The notes beneath the pieces are model-generated. The model did no database searches, had not been told where the DNA came from, and saw nothing but the letters and a program-made list of their open reading frames with translations. The position numbers were made by a program, and so were the translations under genes. 64,000 bases of DNA from Hymenobacter crusticola (lineage in GTDB: Bacteria; Bacteroidota; Bacteroidia; Cytophagales; Hymenobacteraceae), in assembly GCF_002154225.1 (NCBI RefSeq), contig NZ_MTSE01000016.1, positions 1 through 64,000 of the forward strand. The letters are read 5' to 3'. Below, one piece after another: positions 8,186 to 17,328 of this stretch; within the stretch, counting starts at the first letter, position 1; every line of letters starts with the position of its first letter.

Positions 8186-9616
8186 CTAGCCTAGCTTGTA
8201 GGGCTGCGCAGGCGTGGGCACGGGGTCTGGCAGCTTGGGCGACTCGATGGTGGTGGCGCCTTCCAGACCACTGCCTGTCACATTGCTGAGGCCGAGCAAT
8301 GGCCCGGTAAAGCCCGTCACGTTGATGTCGCGCAGCTTGGCTTTCTTGACGTTGGCCAGGAAGATGCCCTTCGCGCAGGTGCCCGTCACGTTCACCAACG
8401 AAAAGCCTTCTAGGGGCTTGCTGGGGTGCACCGAGGTGCCATCCACGAGCATCGGCACGTCTTTCACGCGAATGTTGGAGAACTGCCAATTCTTGATGGT
8501 TGGAATGCCTTCGTCACCGGGCACGGGGTTCTGGTCCTGAATGCCGCTGCCCAGCATGTTGAAGCGCAGGAAACCCGCCACGGTACCGGTCACGTCAATA
8601 TCATCGACGATAATATCCTCGATAAAAGCCCCACGACCAGGCCGGGTTTTGATGTAAATAGCGTGGGTTTGAGCGAAAGTAAACTTGCAGTGCTCGATGC
8701 GCACGTTGCGAATGCCGCCCGATGTTTCGCTGCCAATCCCGATGCAGGCGAATATAGAATCGGCAAAAGTGCAGTTGCTGATGTGCACGTCTTCGGTGGT
8801 ATGCAGCAGCGAGTAGCCTTCCATACCGCGCCCCGATTTCAGCGAGATACAATCGTCGCCGGTGTTGATGTCGCAGCCCTCGATGCGCACGTGCTTGCAG
8901 GAATCGATGTCGATACCGTCACCATTGCCGCCGGTGCTGCGAATGGTGAGGTTTTTAATGGTGATGTTCTGGCAATACGTGGGGTGCAGGCACCACATGC
9001 GGAAGTAATCGGTTGAGAAATCCTCGAAGCGCAGGTTGTTGCAGCCAATAGGCTCAATGAGGGCCGGGTGGCGCAAGGGATTTTCGGCCGTGGGCCTGCC
9101 CCCTAGGTCGTGGTGGCCCATGATTTTACCAGGACCAACTACGCCAATGTTGTTGGCTTCTACGGCGTAAATCAGCCCCACGTGGCCCGAAATCCACTTA
9201 CCTTCCCAGCGCACCTGCATCACCGGATAATCGGCGAAATCAGGCGTCCCGAGCAACACCGCGTCCTTTTCAAACCGCAGCAAGGTGTTCGATTTCAGTG
9301 CAATGGCACCCGTCAGGTAATTGCCAGCGGGCACTACCACCTCACCTCCGCCCAGCACCCAGCACCGATCCAGCGCCTGCTGAATGGCCACGGTGTCTTT
9401 GGTGGTGCCGTTGCCAGTGGCGCCAAAGTCGCGCACGTTCAGCGTGACGCTGGGCTTACCTAAGTTACTACTTGGGGTGGTTTTGTTATCGCCGACCGAC
9501 GCCTTTGCTGCTGAGCCAGCTGTGCTGCAACCAAGCAGCGAGGATGCTAGAGGTGCCGCCAGCAGGCCCTGCCCCGCTCTTTTCAAAAAATATCGACGCG
9601 TATTGTCTTTTGCCAT
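8186..9616 (-). CDS. GH28 polygalacturonase, Tat-type lipoprotein signal
   Basis: A 476-residue glycoside hydrolase of family 28. The N-terminus has a twin-arginine stretch (RRYFLKRAGQG) and a lipobox ending at Cys30 (SSLLGC), so it may be exported folded and lipid-anchored. The beta-helix carries the family acids in DGIDID (233-238) and NTGDDCISLKSGRG (Asp254, Asp255), then GSETSGG and YIKTRPGRG with the basic residues. It cleaves alpha-1,4 galacturonan linkages. It lies in the pectin locus between SusD and the esterase. Asp/His roles are from the family; exo or endo action cannot be read from the sequence. Confidence 0.92.
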   Translation of the reverse strand: MAKDNTRRYFLKRAGQGLLAAPLASSLLGCSTAGSAAKASVGDNKTTPSSNLGKPSVTLNVRDFGATGNGTTKDTVAIQQALDRCWVLGGGEVVVPAGNYLTGAIALKSNTLLRFEKDAVLLGTPDFADYPVMQVRWEGKWISGHVGLIYAVEANNIGVVGPGKIMGHHDLGGRPTAENPLRHPALIEPIGCNNLRFEDFSTDYFRMWCLHPTYCQNITIKNLTIRSTGGNGDGIDIDSCKHVRIEGCDINTGDDCISLKSGRGMEGYSLLHTTEDVHISNCTFADSIFACIGIGSETSGGIRNVRIEHCKFTFAQTHAIYIKTRPGRGAFIEDIIVDDIDVTGTVAGFLRFNMLGSGIQDQNPVPGDEGIPTIKNWQFSNIRVKDVPMLVDGTSVHPSKPLEGFSLVNVTGTCAKGIFLANVKKAKLRDINVTGFTGPLLGLSNVTGSGLEGATTIESPKLPDPVPTPAQPYKLG

Positions 9617-9649
9617 TTTGTGCAGTTTGCGAACCTAGGTAAGAATAGA

Positions 9650-9746
9650 AAAACGTCATGCTGAGCTTATCGAAGCATCTCTCCGGCCAAAGTAATCTAC
9701 TTACGATTGCACGCGAGATGCTTCGCGGGGCTCAGCATGACGTTTT
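9650..9746. repeat. REP-like inverted repeat, family A (CATGCTGAGC form)
   Basis: Outer arms AAAACGTCATGCTGAGC and complement enclose partly complementary inner arms with GAAGCATCTC / GAGATGCTTC. It is a near copy of the repeat at 32297-32391. It fills most of the gap between susD and the GH28 gene. Confidence 0.85.
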
Positions 9747-9778
9747 ACTTGGTAGTAGCCCTGCTTCCAGACCAGCGC

Positions 9779-11584
9779 TTAATAGCCTGCGTTCTGCTTC
9801 ACATTCGGGTCGGTATCGATGGTGCCCTGCGGATAGGGAAACAACTCCTTGCCCGCGTTCGGCTTGTACTCCGAAGCTAGGTTGGCAATGAGGGCATCCG
9901 TCATGGCGGAGCGCCAGCCGATGGCCGTTGTGCCAGCAGGTGCGGTGGCCGGGGCCGGCCGGAAGAAGGAGCGGGCAAATTGTACGGTGCCGTTCGTCGT
10001 CACGCGGTAGTACTCGGTGAGGGGCACATTGGCGTAGCGGCCGGTGCCATTCTTCAGAGCGGTCAGATTAGTTTTAGCTTCTGCCAGCTTGGTGCTGAGC
10101 AGGTTCCAGCGAATCAGGTCGTACTTGCGGATGCCTTCGCCTCCTAGCTCTAGAAAACGCTCGTTGGCAATGAGGTCAAACATGGCGGCTTTGCTCGACG
10201 GCAGTGTAAGCCGCGCGCCGGCGGCGCTGGCAGAGCCGTAGCCACGGTTGCGCACTTCCTGCACGGCAGCCAACGCGGCGGCCGTAGGGCCATTTAGCTC
10301 ATTATCAGCCTCAGCAAACATCAGCAGCACATCCGCGAAGCGGATCAGGGGCCAGTTGTAGCCTAGGTAGTTACCGGTGCCGGCCAACGCGGGCGTGCGC
10401 CAGTGGCGGCGAAACTTGCCATCGGTAGCGGCAGTGAGGGCCACGGCTTTCTGCTGGTTGTTGCTTTCTATGGTGTACAGCGTCACGGTGATATCACGGC
10501 GCAGGTCAGTCGAGTCGAAGGCGTAGAAGTAAGTGGGCAGCGCGCCGATGGAGCCAGTAGAGCTGCCAAAGGTGGTGGAGGCGTTTTGGCGCGGTCCGTT
10601 GTAATAGCCTAGCTTGCTGTCGGATGCAGCACTAGAAGCTCCCTCAGCCACCTCAAAGATGATTTCGCGGGCCGGATCAAACTGCAACTGGTTGACGCTG
10701 CGCCACAAGTTCTCGAAGCTCGGATTGAGCGTGTGCTCGCCCCGTTTGGCCATCAGCTCCAGGCACTCCTGACGAGCAATTTTGTAGTACTCCAAGTAGT
10801 CGGGCTGGCGCTTCATTTCCAAACCGTACAGTGAATAGCCTCCGCGGTACAACGCTAGGCGAGCTCGCAAGGCTTTCACCGCGCCCTTCGTGATACGCTC
10901 GTTGGTGGTGCCAGCGGCCGTACGCCACGGTACCAGCTTTTCGGCCTGTAGCAAATCAGCGATGAGCCGATCGTACGTGGCGTTGCGGTCGGCGTTGGCT
11001 AGCTTCACATCGGGCGCATCAATCGCCGGTACAAATGGCGCGGGCACGTCGCCCCAGTTGCGGATGGCCTCGAACAGGTATTGTGCCCGCAGGGTTAGCA
11101 CTTCGCCGTACAAGCGGTGCAGCGCCGCCGTATCGGCCGCCGAGCCGCTGGTGTAAGCGGCCATTTGAGGAATGTACTTGATGCAGATGTTCGCCCGCTC
11201 AATGCCTTGGTACAGGTTATTGAAGGGATTTGTGATTTCATTGTTTACCGGCAGGGCAGCGTAGCGCGCAATACCTAGGTTGCCGGCGTTGAAGGCCTGC
11301 CCCGGAATTGCCTGCATCTCGTCGGAGTCGTAGGGGTAGTACAGGTTCACGCGGGTGCCATAGCCCGTGTCGCCCGAGAGCATATCGTAGGCCCCAATAA
11401 CGGTGCTGGTAGCACCGGCCACGTCCAAGAAGGCAACATCGGTATTGGAATAGGCTACCGGATCTATGTCGAGGTAATCTTTGCAGCCCGTGGTGCCTAG
11501 CAGGCCAGCCAGCACGGCCGAGACCGCAAGAGTCGAACGGAATAAAGGAAATTTCATCTTCTGACGCTGAGTGGTGTGAGACAT
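9779..11584 (-). CDS. SusD/RagB family outer-membrane glycan-binding lipoprotein
   Basis: A SusD-like protein of up to 601 residues. A lipoprotein signal ends at GTTGCKDYLDIDP, the standard N-terminus of this family, followed by the TPR-rich body (NDTDAF-like NTDVAFLDVAGATSTVIGAY, ERANICIKYIP, LRAQYLF, RFADVLLMFAEADNE, ERFLELGGEGIRKYDLIRWN). The ATG at 11582-11584 overlaps the SusC stop by one base (TAATG), which suggests translational coupling; an alternative ATG at 11557 gives a shorter, more typical signal peptide. It would bind pectin fragments at the surface and hand them to SusC. The neighbours point to a galacturonan substrate. Confidence 0.93.
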   Translation of the reverse strand: MSHTTQRQKMKFPLFRSTLAVSAVLAGLLGTTGCKDYLDIDPVAYSNTDVAFLDVAGATSTVIGAYDMLSGDTGYGTRVNLYYPYDSDEMQAIPGQAFNAGNLGIARYAALPVNNEITNPFNNLYQGIERANICIKYIPQMAAYTSGSAADTAALHRLYGEVLTLRAQYLFEAIRNWGDVPAPFVPAIDAPDVKLANADRNATYDRLIADLLQAEKLVPWRTAAGTTNERITKGAVKALRARLALYRGGYSLYGLEMKRQPDYLEYYKIARQECLELMAKRGEHTLNPSFENLWRSVNQLQFDPAREIIFEVAEGASSAASDSKLGYYNGPRQNASTTFGSSTGSIGALPTYFYAFDSTDLRRDITVTLYTIESNNQQKAVALTAATDGKFRRHWRTPALAGTGNYLGYNWPLIRFADVLLMFAEADNELNGPTAAALAAVQEVRNRGYGSASAAGARLTLPSSKAAMFDLIANERFLELGGEGIRKYDLIRWNLLSTKLAEAKTNLTALKNGTGRYANVPLTEYYRVTTNGTVQFARSFFRPAPATAPAGTTAIGWRSAMTDALIANLASEYKPNAGKELFPYPQGTIDTDPNVKQNAGY

Positions 11585-14500
11585 TATAGAGAAAGGTTTA
11601 CCCCGAGTAGCAGCACGCGGCTGCGGGGGTAGCCGGCGAAGTCCATGCCCGGCGTGAGCGGCGAGTTGCGGCGGGTGTTCACCTCTGGGTCGTAGCCCGA
11701 ATACTTGGTGAAGGTGTACAGGTTATTGGCCGTCACGTAGAAGCGCAACTGCGTGAGCTTGATGCGCTGGATCAGCGTTTTGGGCAGCGAATAACCTAGG
11801 GTAATGTTGTTCAAACGCAGGAAGGAGCCGTCTTCAATGGCCCAGGAATGAACAAAGAGTTGGCGCGTAGGCTGCCAGATTTGGGCATTCTGATTTACCT
11901 GCCGCGACACTTCCGGGCTGGTGATCAGGGCTCCGCTCGCGTCCACGGTGCGGTAGCGGTCCTTCATTACCCCGAGCAGGTTGGTGAAGGGCGAGCCCGC
12001 CGTGGTAAACTCAAGCTTGTTGGCGTTGTAGATATCGTTGCCGAGCACAAAATTAACGAAGATGCTGGCGTCGAAGCCTTTGTAGGTAAACTGCTGGTTC
12101 AGGCCGCCCGTTAGCTTGGGGTTGGCATTGCCAATCACCGTGCGGTCGAGGTCGTTTACTACCCCGTTGCCGTCTAGGTCCTTGAGCTTCACAATGCCCG
12201 GAGCCACGGTTTGTCCCTGCACGGCTACGTCGCTGGCAACGTTCGATTTCAGGGTCCAGGTTTTGGTGGTAGCATTGTAGCCTTCGAAGTCATCCACGGT
12301 GTAGAAGCCTTTGCGGCCGTTGTCGAAGTCGGTCACGTAGCCGTACATCAGGCCGACTGGGTCGCCCACGCGGGCTAGGTAGTCGGTGGCAATGGCGGTG
12401 CTGGCCCAGCCCGAGGCAATACCGGGAATGCTGGTAATAGGACCTAGGCTTTCGATACGGCCGCGGTTTAGCGACGTGTTAGCAGTAGCCGACCACGTAA
12501 AGTTGCCGGTTTGCATGACCGTACCGCTGAGTTGCAATTCGATGCCGCGGTTGGAAGTCGAACCGATGTTTTGCAGCTGGCTAGTATAGCCGGCCACGGG
12601 CGGAATTGGCACGCTCACGAGCAGGTCGCGGGTGGTGTTTTTGTACACGTCGGCGGTGAACTGCACACGGTTGTTAAACAAGCTCACGTCCAAGCCGACG
12701 TTGCGCGACACCGTTGTTTCCCACTTCAAGTTTGTGTTCGGCAGGCCGGTTGCGGTTGTACCAAGCACGACCGTTTCGTTCAGCGCGTACTGGCCGCCGC
12801 CCACCTGGAACAGCTGATTGTATAAGAAGTCGTTGATGCGGTTGTTGCCGGCTAGGCCGTAGCTGAGGCGCAGCTTCAAATCCGAAATCTGCGTCACGGA
12901 CTTCATGAATTCTTCGCGCGACAGACGCCAAGCCACCGACGCAGCGGGAAAATACCCAACGCGTTGCCCAGCCCGAAACTTCGAAGAGCCATCGGCGCGC
13001 AATGTTGCCGTTACCAAGTACTTATCGTCGAAAGCATAATTCAGGCGCGTGAAGCCCGAGAGCAAGCGCGAGTCCACGGGGCGACCCGACGAAGGATTGG
13101 GCTGCACCGAGGTCGTAGAAGGCAATACGCCCTGGTTGATGTTGGCAATGGCCCGCTCCGCCGTAATATTCAGCGGCAGGAAGTTTACCTGAATATTTTG
13201 CGTGGTATTGACCTGCGTATAAATCTCTTGGCCTAGCAGCGCGTCCAACGAGTGTTTGTTCTTCTTGAAGCTGTAAGTCAGCACGTTCGACTGGTTGATA
13301 GTAGTCGCCTGCCCCGAGGCAATAGCCGCGTAGGGTTGCGTATTGAAGCCGCCGCCCGGCTGACGAATTGCGGGCGAGTAGCGACCCGCAAATGTTTCCA
13401 CCATGGAGTTCGTCAAATCGAAACCCACCGTCGAGCGGAACACTAGGTCCTTGGTGAAGTTGAAGGCAATGTTACCCCCTAGGTTGAGGTTGCGCCGCTT
13501 ATCGCGCCGGTAGTCATTCTGGATAGCCACTACGGGGTTGATCAGGGACGCCGTAGTTGAAAACGCTTCGTCGAACACGTTCGGGTCCAAGGCGCCGGGC
13601 AAGTCCACCGCCAGCGGCAGGTAGATCACGGCGTTGCGCAGGCGCGAAGTGGTACTGGAACCCGTGGTAGAGGTACCTAGGCCATTCTGCACTTGGTCGT
13701 TGAAGCGCACATTCAGGCCGAAGCTGAACTTATCGCTCACTTTGTTGTCGAGGCGTAGGTTCACCAGGTTGCGCGTGTAGTCAGAACCTAGCTGAATACC
13801 TTGCTCTCCGTTGCGAGTCAGGCTCAGCGAATACGTCATGTTCTTGGCGCCCCCAGCAATCGACAGGTTATGCGTTTGCTGGAAAGCATCCCGGCCGAAC
13901 ACTTTATCCTGCCAGTCCAGAAAAGGCAGATTACGGGCACGTTGCACAGTATCACCCGCGAAGTTGGAGCTACCAAAAAACGTTTTGAAGGTCGGCAGCG
14001 TGTTTGTCGACAAGGCGCGCTCGTATTGATAATCCACGAAGTCGGCGGGCTGCATTAGGTCAAGCTTGCGGCTCAGTTGGCGCACGCCAGCAAAGCCGTT
14101 GTACGTGATAATCGTGCGGCCTTCCTTGCCGCTTTTCGTGGTAATGATCACGACCCCATTGGCACCCCGCGCCCCGTAGATGGCCGTAGCGGCGGCATCC
14201 TTGAGTACGTCGACGGAGGCAATATCCTGGGGTGAAATCACATTCAGAGCGTTTTCAACCTGCACCCCATCAACCACATAGAGCGGTGAGTTATCTTGGG
14301 TAATGGAGCCCCCACCGCGCACCCGAATTTGTACATTTTGGTTGCCAGGAGTTCCTTCGGCCGAGGTTACCTGCACGCCTGCTAGGCGGCCCGTCAGTGC
14401 TTCGGCCGCCGAGTTTACCGGCACGTCCTTGATTTGTTGCGCACTAACGGAAGAAACCGACCCTGTTACGTCGCGACGGTTCACTTGCTGATAACCAATC

Positions 14501-14823
14501 ACAACTACTTCTTCCAGGGCCTTGGTGTCTGGGCTGAGCTGCACGGTGATGCTGCTCCGGTTGCCAACGGCCACATCCTTGGCGGTGTAGCCTACATAGC
14601 TTACGCGCAGCGTCACATCATCACCTGCTGGTACGCTGATGCCAAATTTGCCTTCTCCGTCCGTGGTAGCGCCAATCGTAGTTCCCTTCACCACTACGGT
14701 TACGCCGGGCAACGTTTCCCCTTTTTCCGTCGACGTTACCGTGCCCTCAATGCGCCGTTGCTGCGCCGTGGCAGCTAGCACGATGCTCAGCAACAGCCAA
14801 ACTAACAGTACATACTTTTTCAT
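11584..14823 (-). CDS. SusC/RagA family TonB-linked outer membrane transporter
   Basis: A 1079-residue protein: signal peptide, a carboxypeptidase-like regulatory domain at about 20-110 (IEGTVTSTEKGETLPGVTVVVKGT), a TonB-box-like EEVVVIGYQQVNRRDVTGSV, a plug domain with the PLYVVDGV segment, then a 22-strand-type barrel ending GVNLSL. This is the import channel that pairs with the downstream SusD. No sensor domain is fused and no sigma/anti-sigma pair is adjacent, so regulation is not visible. Substrate probably oligogalacturonides, from context. Length is normal for the family. Confidence 0.95.
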   Translation of the reverse strand: MKKYVLLVWLLLSIVLAATAQQRRIEGTVTSTEKGETLPGVTVVVKGTTIGATTDGEGKFGISVPAGDDVTLRVSYVGYTAKDVAVGNRSSITVQLSPDTKALEEVVVIGYQQVNRRDVTGSVSSVSAQQIKDVPVNSAAEALTGRLAGVQVTSAEGTPGNQNVQIRVRGGGSITQDNSPLYVVDGVQVENALNVISPQDIASVDVLKDAAATAIYGARGANGVVIITTKSGKEGRTIITYNGFAGVRQLSRKLDLMQPADFVDYQYERALSTNTLPTFKTFFGSSNFAGDTVQRARNLPFLDWQDKVFGRDAFQQTHNLSIAGGAKNMTYSLSLTRNGEQGIQLGSDYTRNLVNLRLDNKVSDKFSFGLNVRFNDQVQNGLGTSTTGSSTTSRLRNAVIYLPLAVDLPGALDPNVFDEAFSTTASLINPVVAIQNDYRRDKRRNLNLGGNIAFNFTKDLVFRSTVGFDLTNSMVETFAGRYSPAIRQPGGGFNTQPYAAIASGQATTINQSNVLTYSFKKNKHSLDALLGQEIYTQVNTTQNIQVNFLPLNITAERAIANINQGVLPSTTSVQPNPSSGRPVDSRLLSGFTRLNYAFDDKYLVTATLRADGSSKFRAGQRVGYFPAASVAWRLSREEFMKSVTQISDLKLRLSYGLAGNNRINDFLYNQLFQVGGGQYALNETVVLGTTATGLPNTNLKWETTVSRNVGLDVSLFNNRVQFTADVYKNTTRDLLVSVPIPPVAGYTSQLQNIGSTSNRGIELQLSGTVMQTGNFTWSATANTSLNRGRIESLGPITSIPGIASGWASTAIATDYLARVGDPVGLMYGYVTDFDNGRKGFYTVDDFEGYNATTKTWTLKSNVASDVAVQGQTVAPGIVKLKDLDGNGVVNDLDRTVIGNANPKLTGGLNQQFTYKGFDASIFVNFVLGNDIYNANKLEFTTAGSPFTNLLGVMKDRYRTVDASGALITSPEVSRQVNQNAQIWQPTRQLFVHSWAIEDGSFLRLNNITLGYSLPKTLIQRIKLTQLRFYVTANNLYTFTKYSGYDPEVNTRRNSPLTPGMDFAGYPRSRVLLLGVNLSL

Positions 14824-15384
14824 TCAAATTGGAATTATAGGTGAGAAATAGAGCAGATGAGGGGACGTAGTAGGATGCTTTTTCCAGAGCGTGATGTGCC
14901 TGCCAGGAGTTACTGAAGCTAGCACGACTTGGTAGCTATGCAATGGTTTCCGGTGGCTTGTTGCAGTCAACTCTCATTAGGACGCTTAATTTTAGCGGAC
15001 TAACTGATAGTAAGAGCTATAAATTTAAACTAATATTTATGCAAACGTTGCCGGTAACGTTCTCAAAAGTGATTAAAGAAACCGGCTTCTTATTCTAATG
15101 CGCTACTGGTTGGCTCGTCGGCTCTGCCCTCACCAGTTAATTTGGCCCCTAACCTAGGTTGTATGCCCCCGATCGGTTCGCGTAGCTTGCGTGAGATGAG
15201 TAGCGCGTTGCTCCTTATCGAATGCGCTGCGAAGGCATCGATTGGCGTAAGGGAAATGCGTACCACCCGAGCAAAAGCGAGATAGTAGACTTTTCCAAAG
15301 CATAACTGTAACCAAACCCTGGTCGATGGGACAATGCTTACCAGAGGAAGTCGCATCTTTGCCCGCGCCTAACCCTGCCTTTCT
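14824..15384. other. intergenic region between divergent susC and nuclease genes
   Basis: About 560 bases with no convincing gene. The stretch 14990-15075 is AT-rich and probably holds the susC promoter; no exact CAAAnnTA (reverse of the Bacteroidota -7 element) was found, the nearest being CAAACGTT at about 15043. On the plus strand CATCTTTG at 15354-15361, one base off the TAnnTTTG consensus, precedes the nuclease gene. Confidence 0.4.
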
Positions 15385-16248
15385 ATGAAGCACACTTTCT
15401 TTCGACTTGTCACTTCGGTTGCCTTGAGTGCATTTGCGGCGGCGTGCTCGCATGACGAAGCTGTTGCGCCAACCCCTGTTGCTACCCCAACGCGCGACGA
15501 CAACCTAGCCATGGGCAACCCGAGCGGGGCCACAGCTAACCCAGCCAACTACTCGAACTACTTGCTAACGAAGGCGCAGTACACCATGAGCTACCACCGC
15601 GACCAAGGCAAACCAAACTGGGTGAGTTGGCACCTGAGCAGCGCATGGCTCGGCAACACCGCACGGCAAGATAACTTTGGAACCGACAATACGCTGCCAT
15701 CTGGGTGGTATCGGGTGAGTAGCTCTAGCTACAGTGGATCGGGTTTCGACCGAGGCCACAATTGCCCTTCCGCCGACCGCACAAGCTCGGTGGCCGACAA
15801 CTCGGCTACTTTTCTGATGAGCAACATGATGCCGCAAGCGCCTACCAGTAACCAACAGACCTGGGCAGGCTTAGAAAACTACTGCCGTACGCTCGTAGCC
15901 GCCGGCAACGAGCTTTACATTATCTGCGGCAGCTACGGCAAAGGAGGAAACGGCGCCAATGGCCCGGCCACCACGATTGACGAGGGCCACGTAACGGTGC
16001 CGGCTTATTGCTGGAAGGTAATCGTGCTAGTGCCAGTGGGCACCAACGACGCAAGCCGCGTCACGCCCACGACTCGCGTTATTGCTATTAATACGCCGAA
16101 TACGAATAGTATCAATCCTTCTTGGGAGATCTACCGCACGACGGTCGATGCCATTGAGAAGGCGACGGGTTATGATTTACTCTCGGAAGTCCCCGCCTCC
16201 ATTCAGAGCGTTATCGAAGCTAAGGTAGATACCGGTCCGACAAACTAA
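15385..16248 (+). CDS. secreted DNA/RNA non-specific endonuclease (NUC1 family), lipoprotein
   Basis: A 287-residue beta-beta-alpha-metal nuclease. The lipobox ends at Cys21 (AFAAACSHD). The catalytic motif DRGHNCPSADR is at residues 122-132 and the Asn-containing helix follows (SNMMPQAPTSNQQTWAGLENYCR); together these give the His general base and the magnesium-binding Asn. It would degrade extracellular nucleic acid for nutrition or be used against neighbours. No immunity gene is seen next to it, as expected for a secreted nutritional nuclease. ATG start is directly before the signal. Confidence 0.92.
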   Translation: MKHTFFRLVTSVALSAFAAACSHDEAVAPTPVATPTRDDNLAMGNPSGATANPANYSNYLLTKAQYTMSYHRDQGKPNWVSWHLSSAWLGNTARQDNFGTDNTLPSGWYRVSSSSYSGSGFDRGHNCPSADRTSSVADNSATFLMSNMMPQAPTSNQQTWAGLENYCRTLVAAGNELYIICGSYGKGGNGANGPATTIDEGHVTVPAYCWKVIVLVPVGTNDASRVTPTTRVIAINTPNTNSINPSWEIYRTTVDAIEKATGYDLLSEVPASIQSVIEAKVDTGPTN

Positions 16249-16380
16249 TCTACTTCTTTTGGAGCAGGTGAACCACTCTGCTTCTTTGCTAGGTCAAAGC
16301 CCTAGCTAGCTTTCGTTTGAGCTGAAAATACGACTACAAAACTCGGTTTGTAGCACCGGGAGCATTATATTGGCGGCGCT

Positions 16381-16665
16381 TTAGGCGTTGGCCTTCGCCA
16401 ATACTGCCACTTCTCTTATATCCTGCCCTAATGGGTTACGCACCTGATGCAAGCATACGGTCGCCTCTTCCAGCAAGGCTTCCATATCTAGCCCAGAGTG
16501 CCGCTCGATAATACGGTGGCAACACTCTTGCAAGTGCACTTGCTGGGTTGGGGTGAGCTTCAGGGCAAAGTAGTATTGTTGGACCCATTGCGCGAGTAGG
16601 AGGCCGGCGTGACGCACGTCGTATTCCTGCAAACAAGTAGTTAGTTGAGTTTCTGTAACGGACAT
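16381..16665 (-). CDS. small hypothetical protein (94 aa)
   Basis: A 94-residue, mostly helical cytosolic protein, MSVTETQLTTCLQEYDVRHA to the end LAKANA, with three cysteines (one pair CC in LQECCHRII). No domain recognised. Coding bias and a normal ATG support it as a gene, but nothing nearby indicates its role. Confidence 0.5.
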   Translation of the reverse strand: MSVTETQLTTCLQEYDVRHAGLLLAQWVQQYYFALKLTPTQQVHLQECCHRIIERHSGLDMEALLEEATVCLHQVRNPLGQDIREVAVLAKANA

Positions 16666-17328
16666 AACAGTAAGGTGTGGTCAGGAGCTTTTCAAAAACA
16701 GCGCCATATATTATAAAAATCATATTCTTTGATTTTAGAGCTAAAAACGCGTTGTAAACCACCTATTTATGTTCATTACTATTATGCACTACTCTATCAG
16801 AGAAACGCAACACTGTCGTAAAAATCCAATCTTACCGCCTAGTTCAATGCAGAGCTAGCCCGTGCTTCTCTGTAAGCAGCTCAAACGCCTTATACCGTGC
16901 CCCTAGACGGGATTCGCAGGCATACCATCTAGCTAAGCTCGTGCAACCTAACGGTTCTGGCAGCACCGGCTTTCGCGTATCTGAAATGCCCCGCTCACTG
17001 CGCGTGCGAGCTCTGCTTGTTTCCTCCGGGTATTCGATCTGCCGTGCTTTCCATAATGAATCCTATTTTCCTTCGCGTTTAGCGTCATGCCATGCGTCCG
17101 GTTTTCTTGTAGCCGATCATGCATAAATCTGCTTGCTACGCTCCTGATAACCACGTCAGTTACACCGCGAGCGTTACCGCAAGAGCGCGTGCGCAGCTTA
17201 CCGGCTTGCTTATCTTTGTCACTCTTTCGTTATGTCTGCGCCAATAGGCAATGGTCGACAACCCTTTCCTGCTTAGCTTGCTAGTTCAATTTCTACCCTA
17301 GGTCTTGAAGACTTCAGACTACCGACGC
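16666..17328. other. intergenic region upstream of the beta-helix protein
   Basis: About 660 bases without a convincing gene. A TATCTTTG at 17211-17218 matches the Bacteroidota -7 element and lies 110 bases before the chosen start, but no TTG was found at the expected -33 distance. The stretch 16690-16800 is AT-rich. Confidence 0.35.

Noticed and set aside
15090..15356. 88-codon minus-strand open frame between susC and the nuclease
   Set aside because: No domain, unlikely residue make-up, and overlaps the likely promoter of the nuclease.
15385..16248. Secreted nuclease as part of an interbacterial toxin system
   Set aside because: It has a lipoprotein signal and no immunity gene or delivery domain; a nutritional nuclease is the simpler reading.
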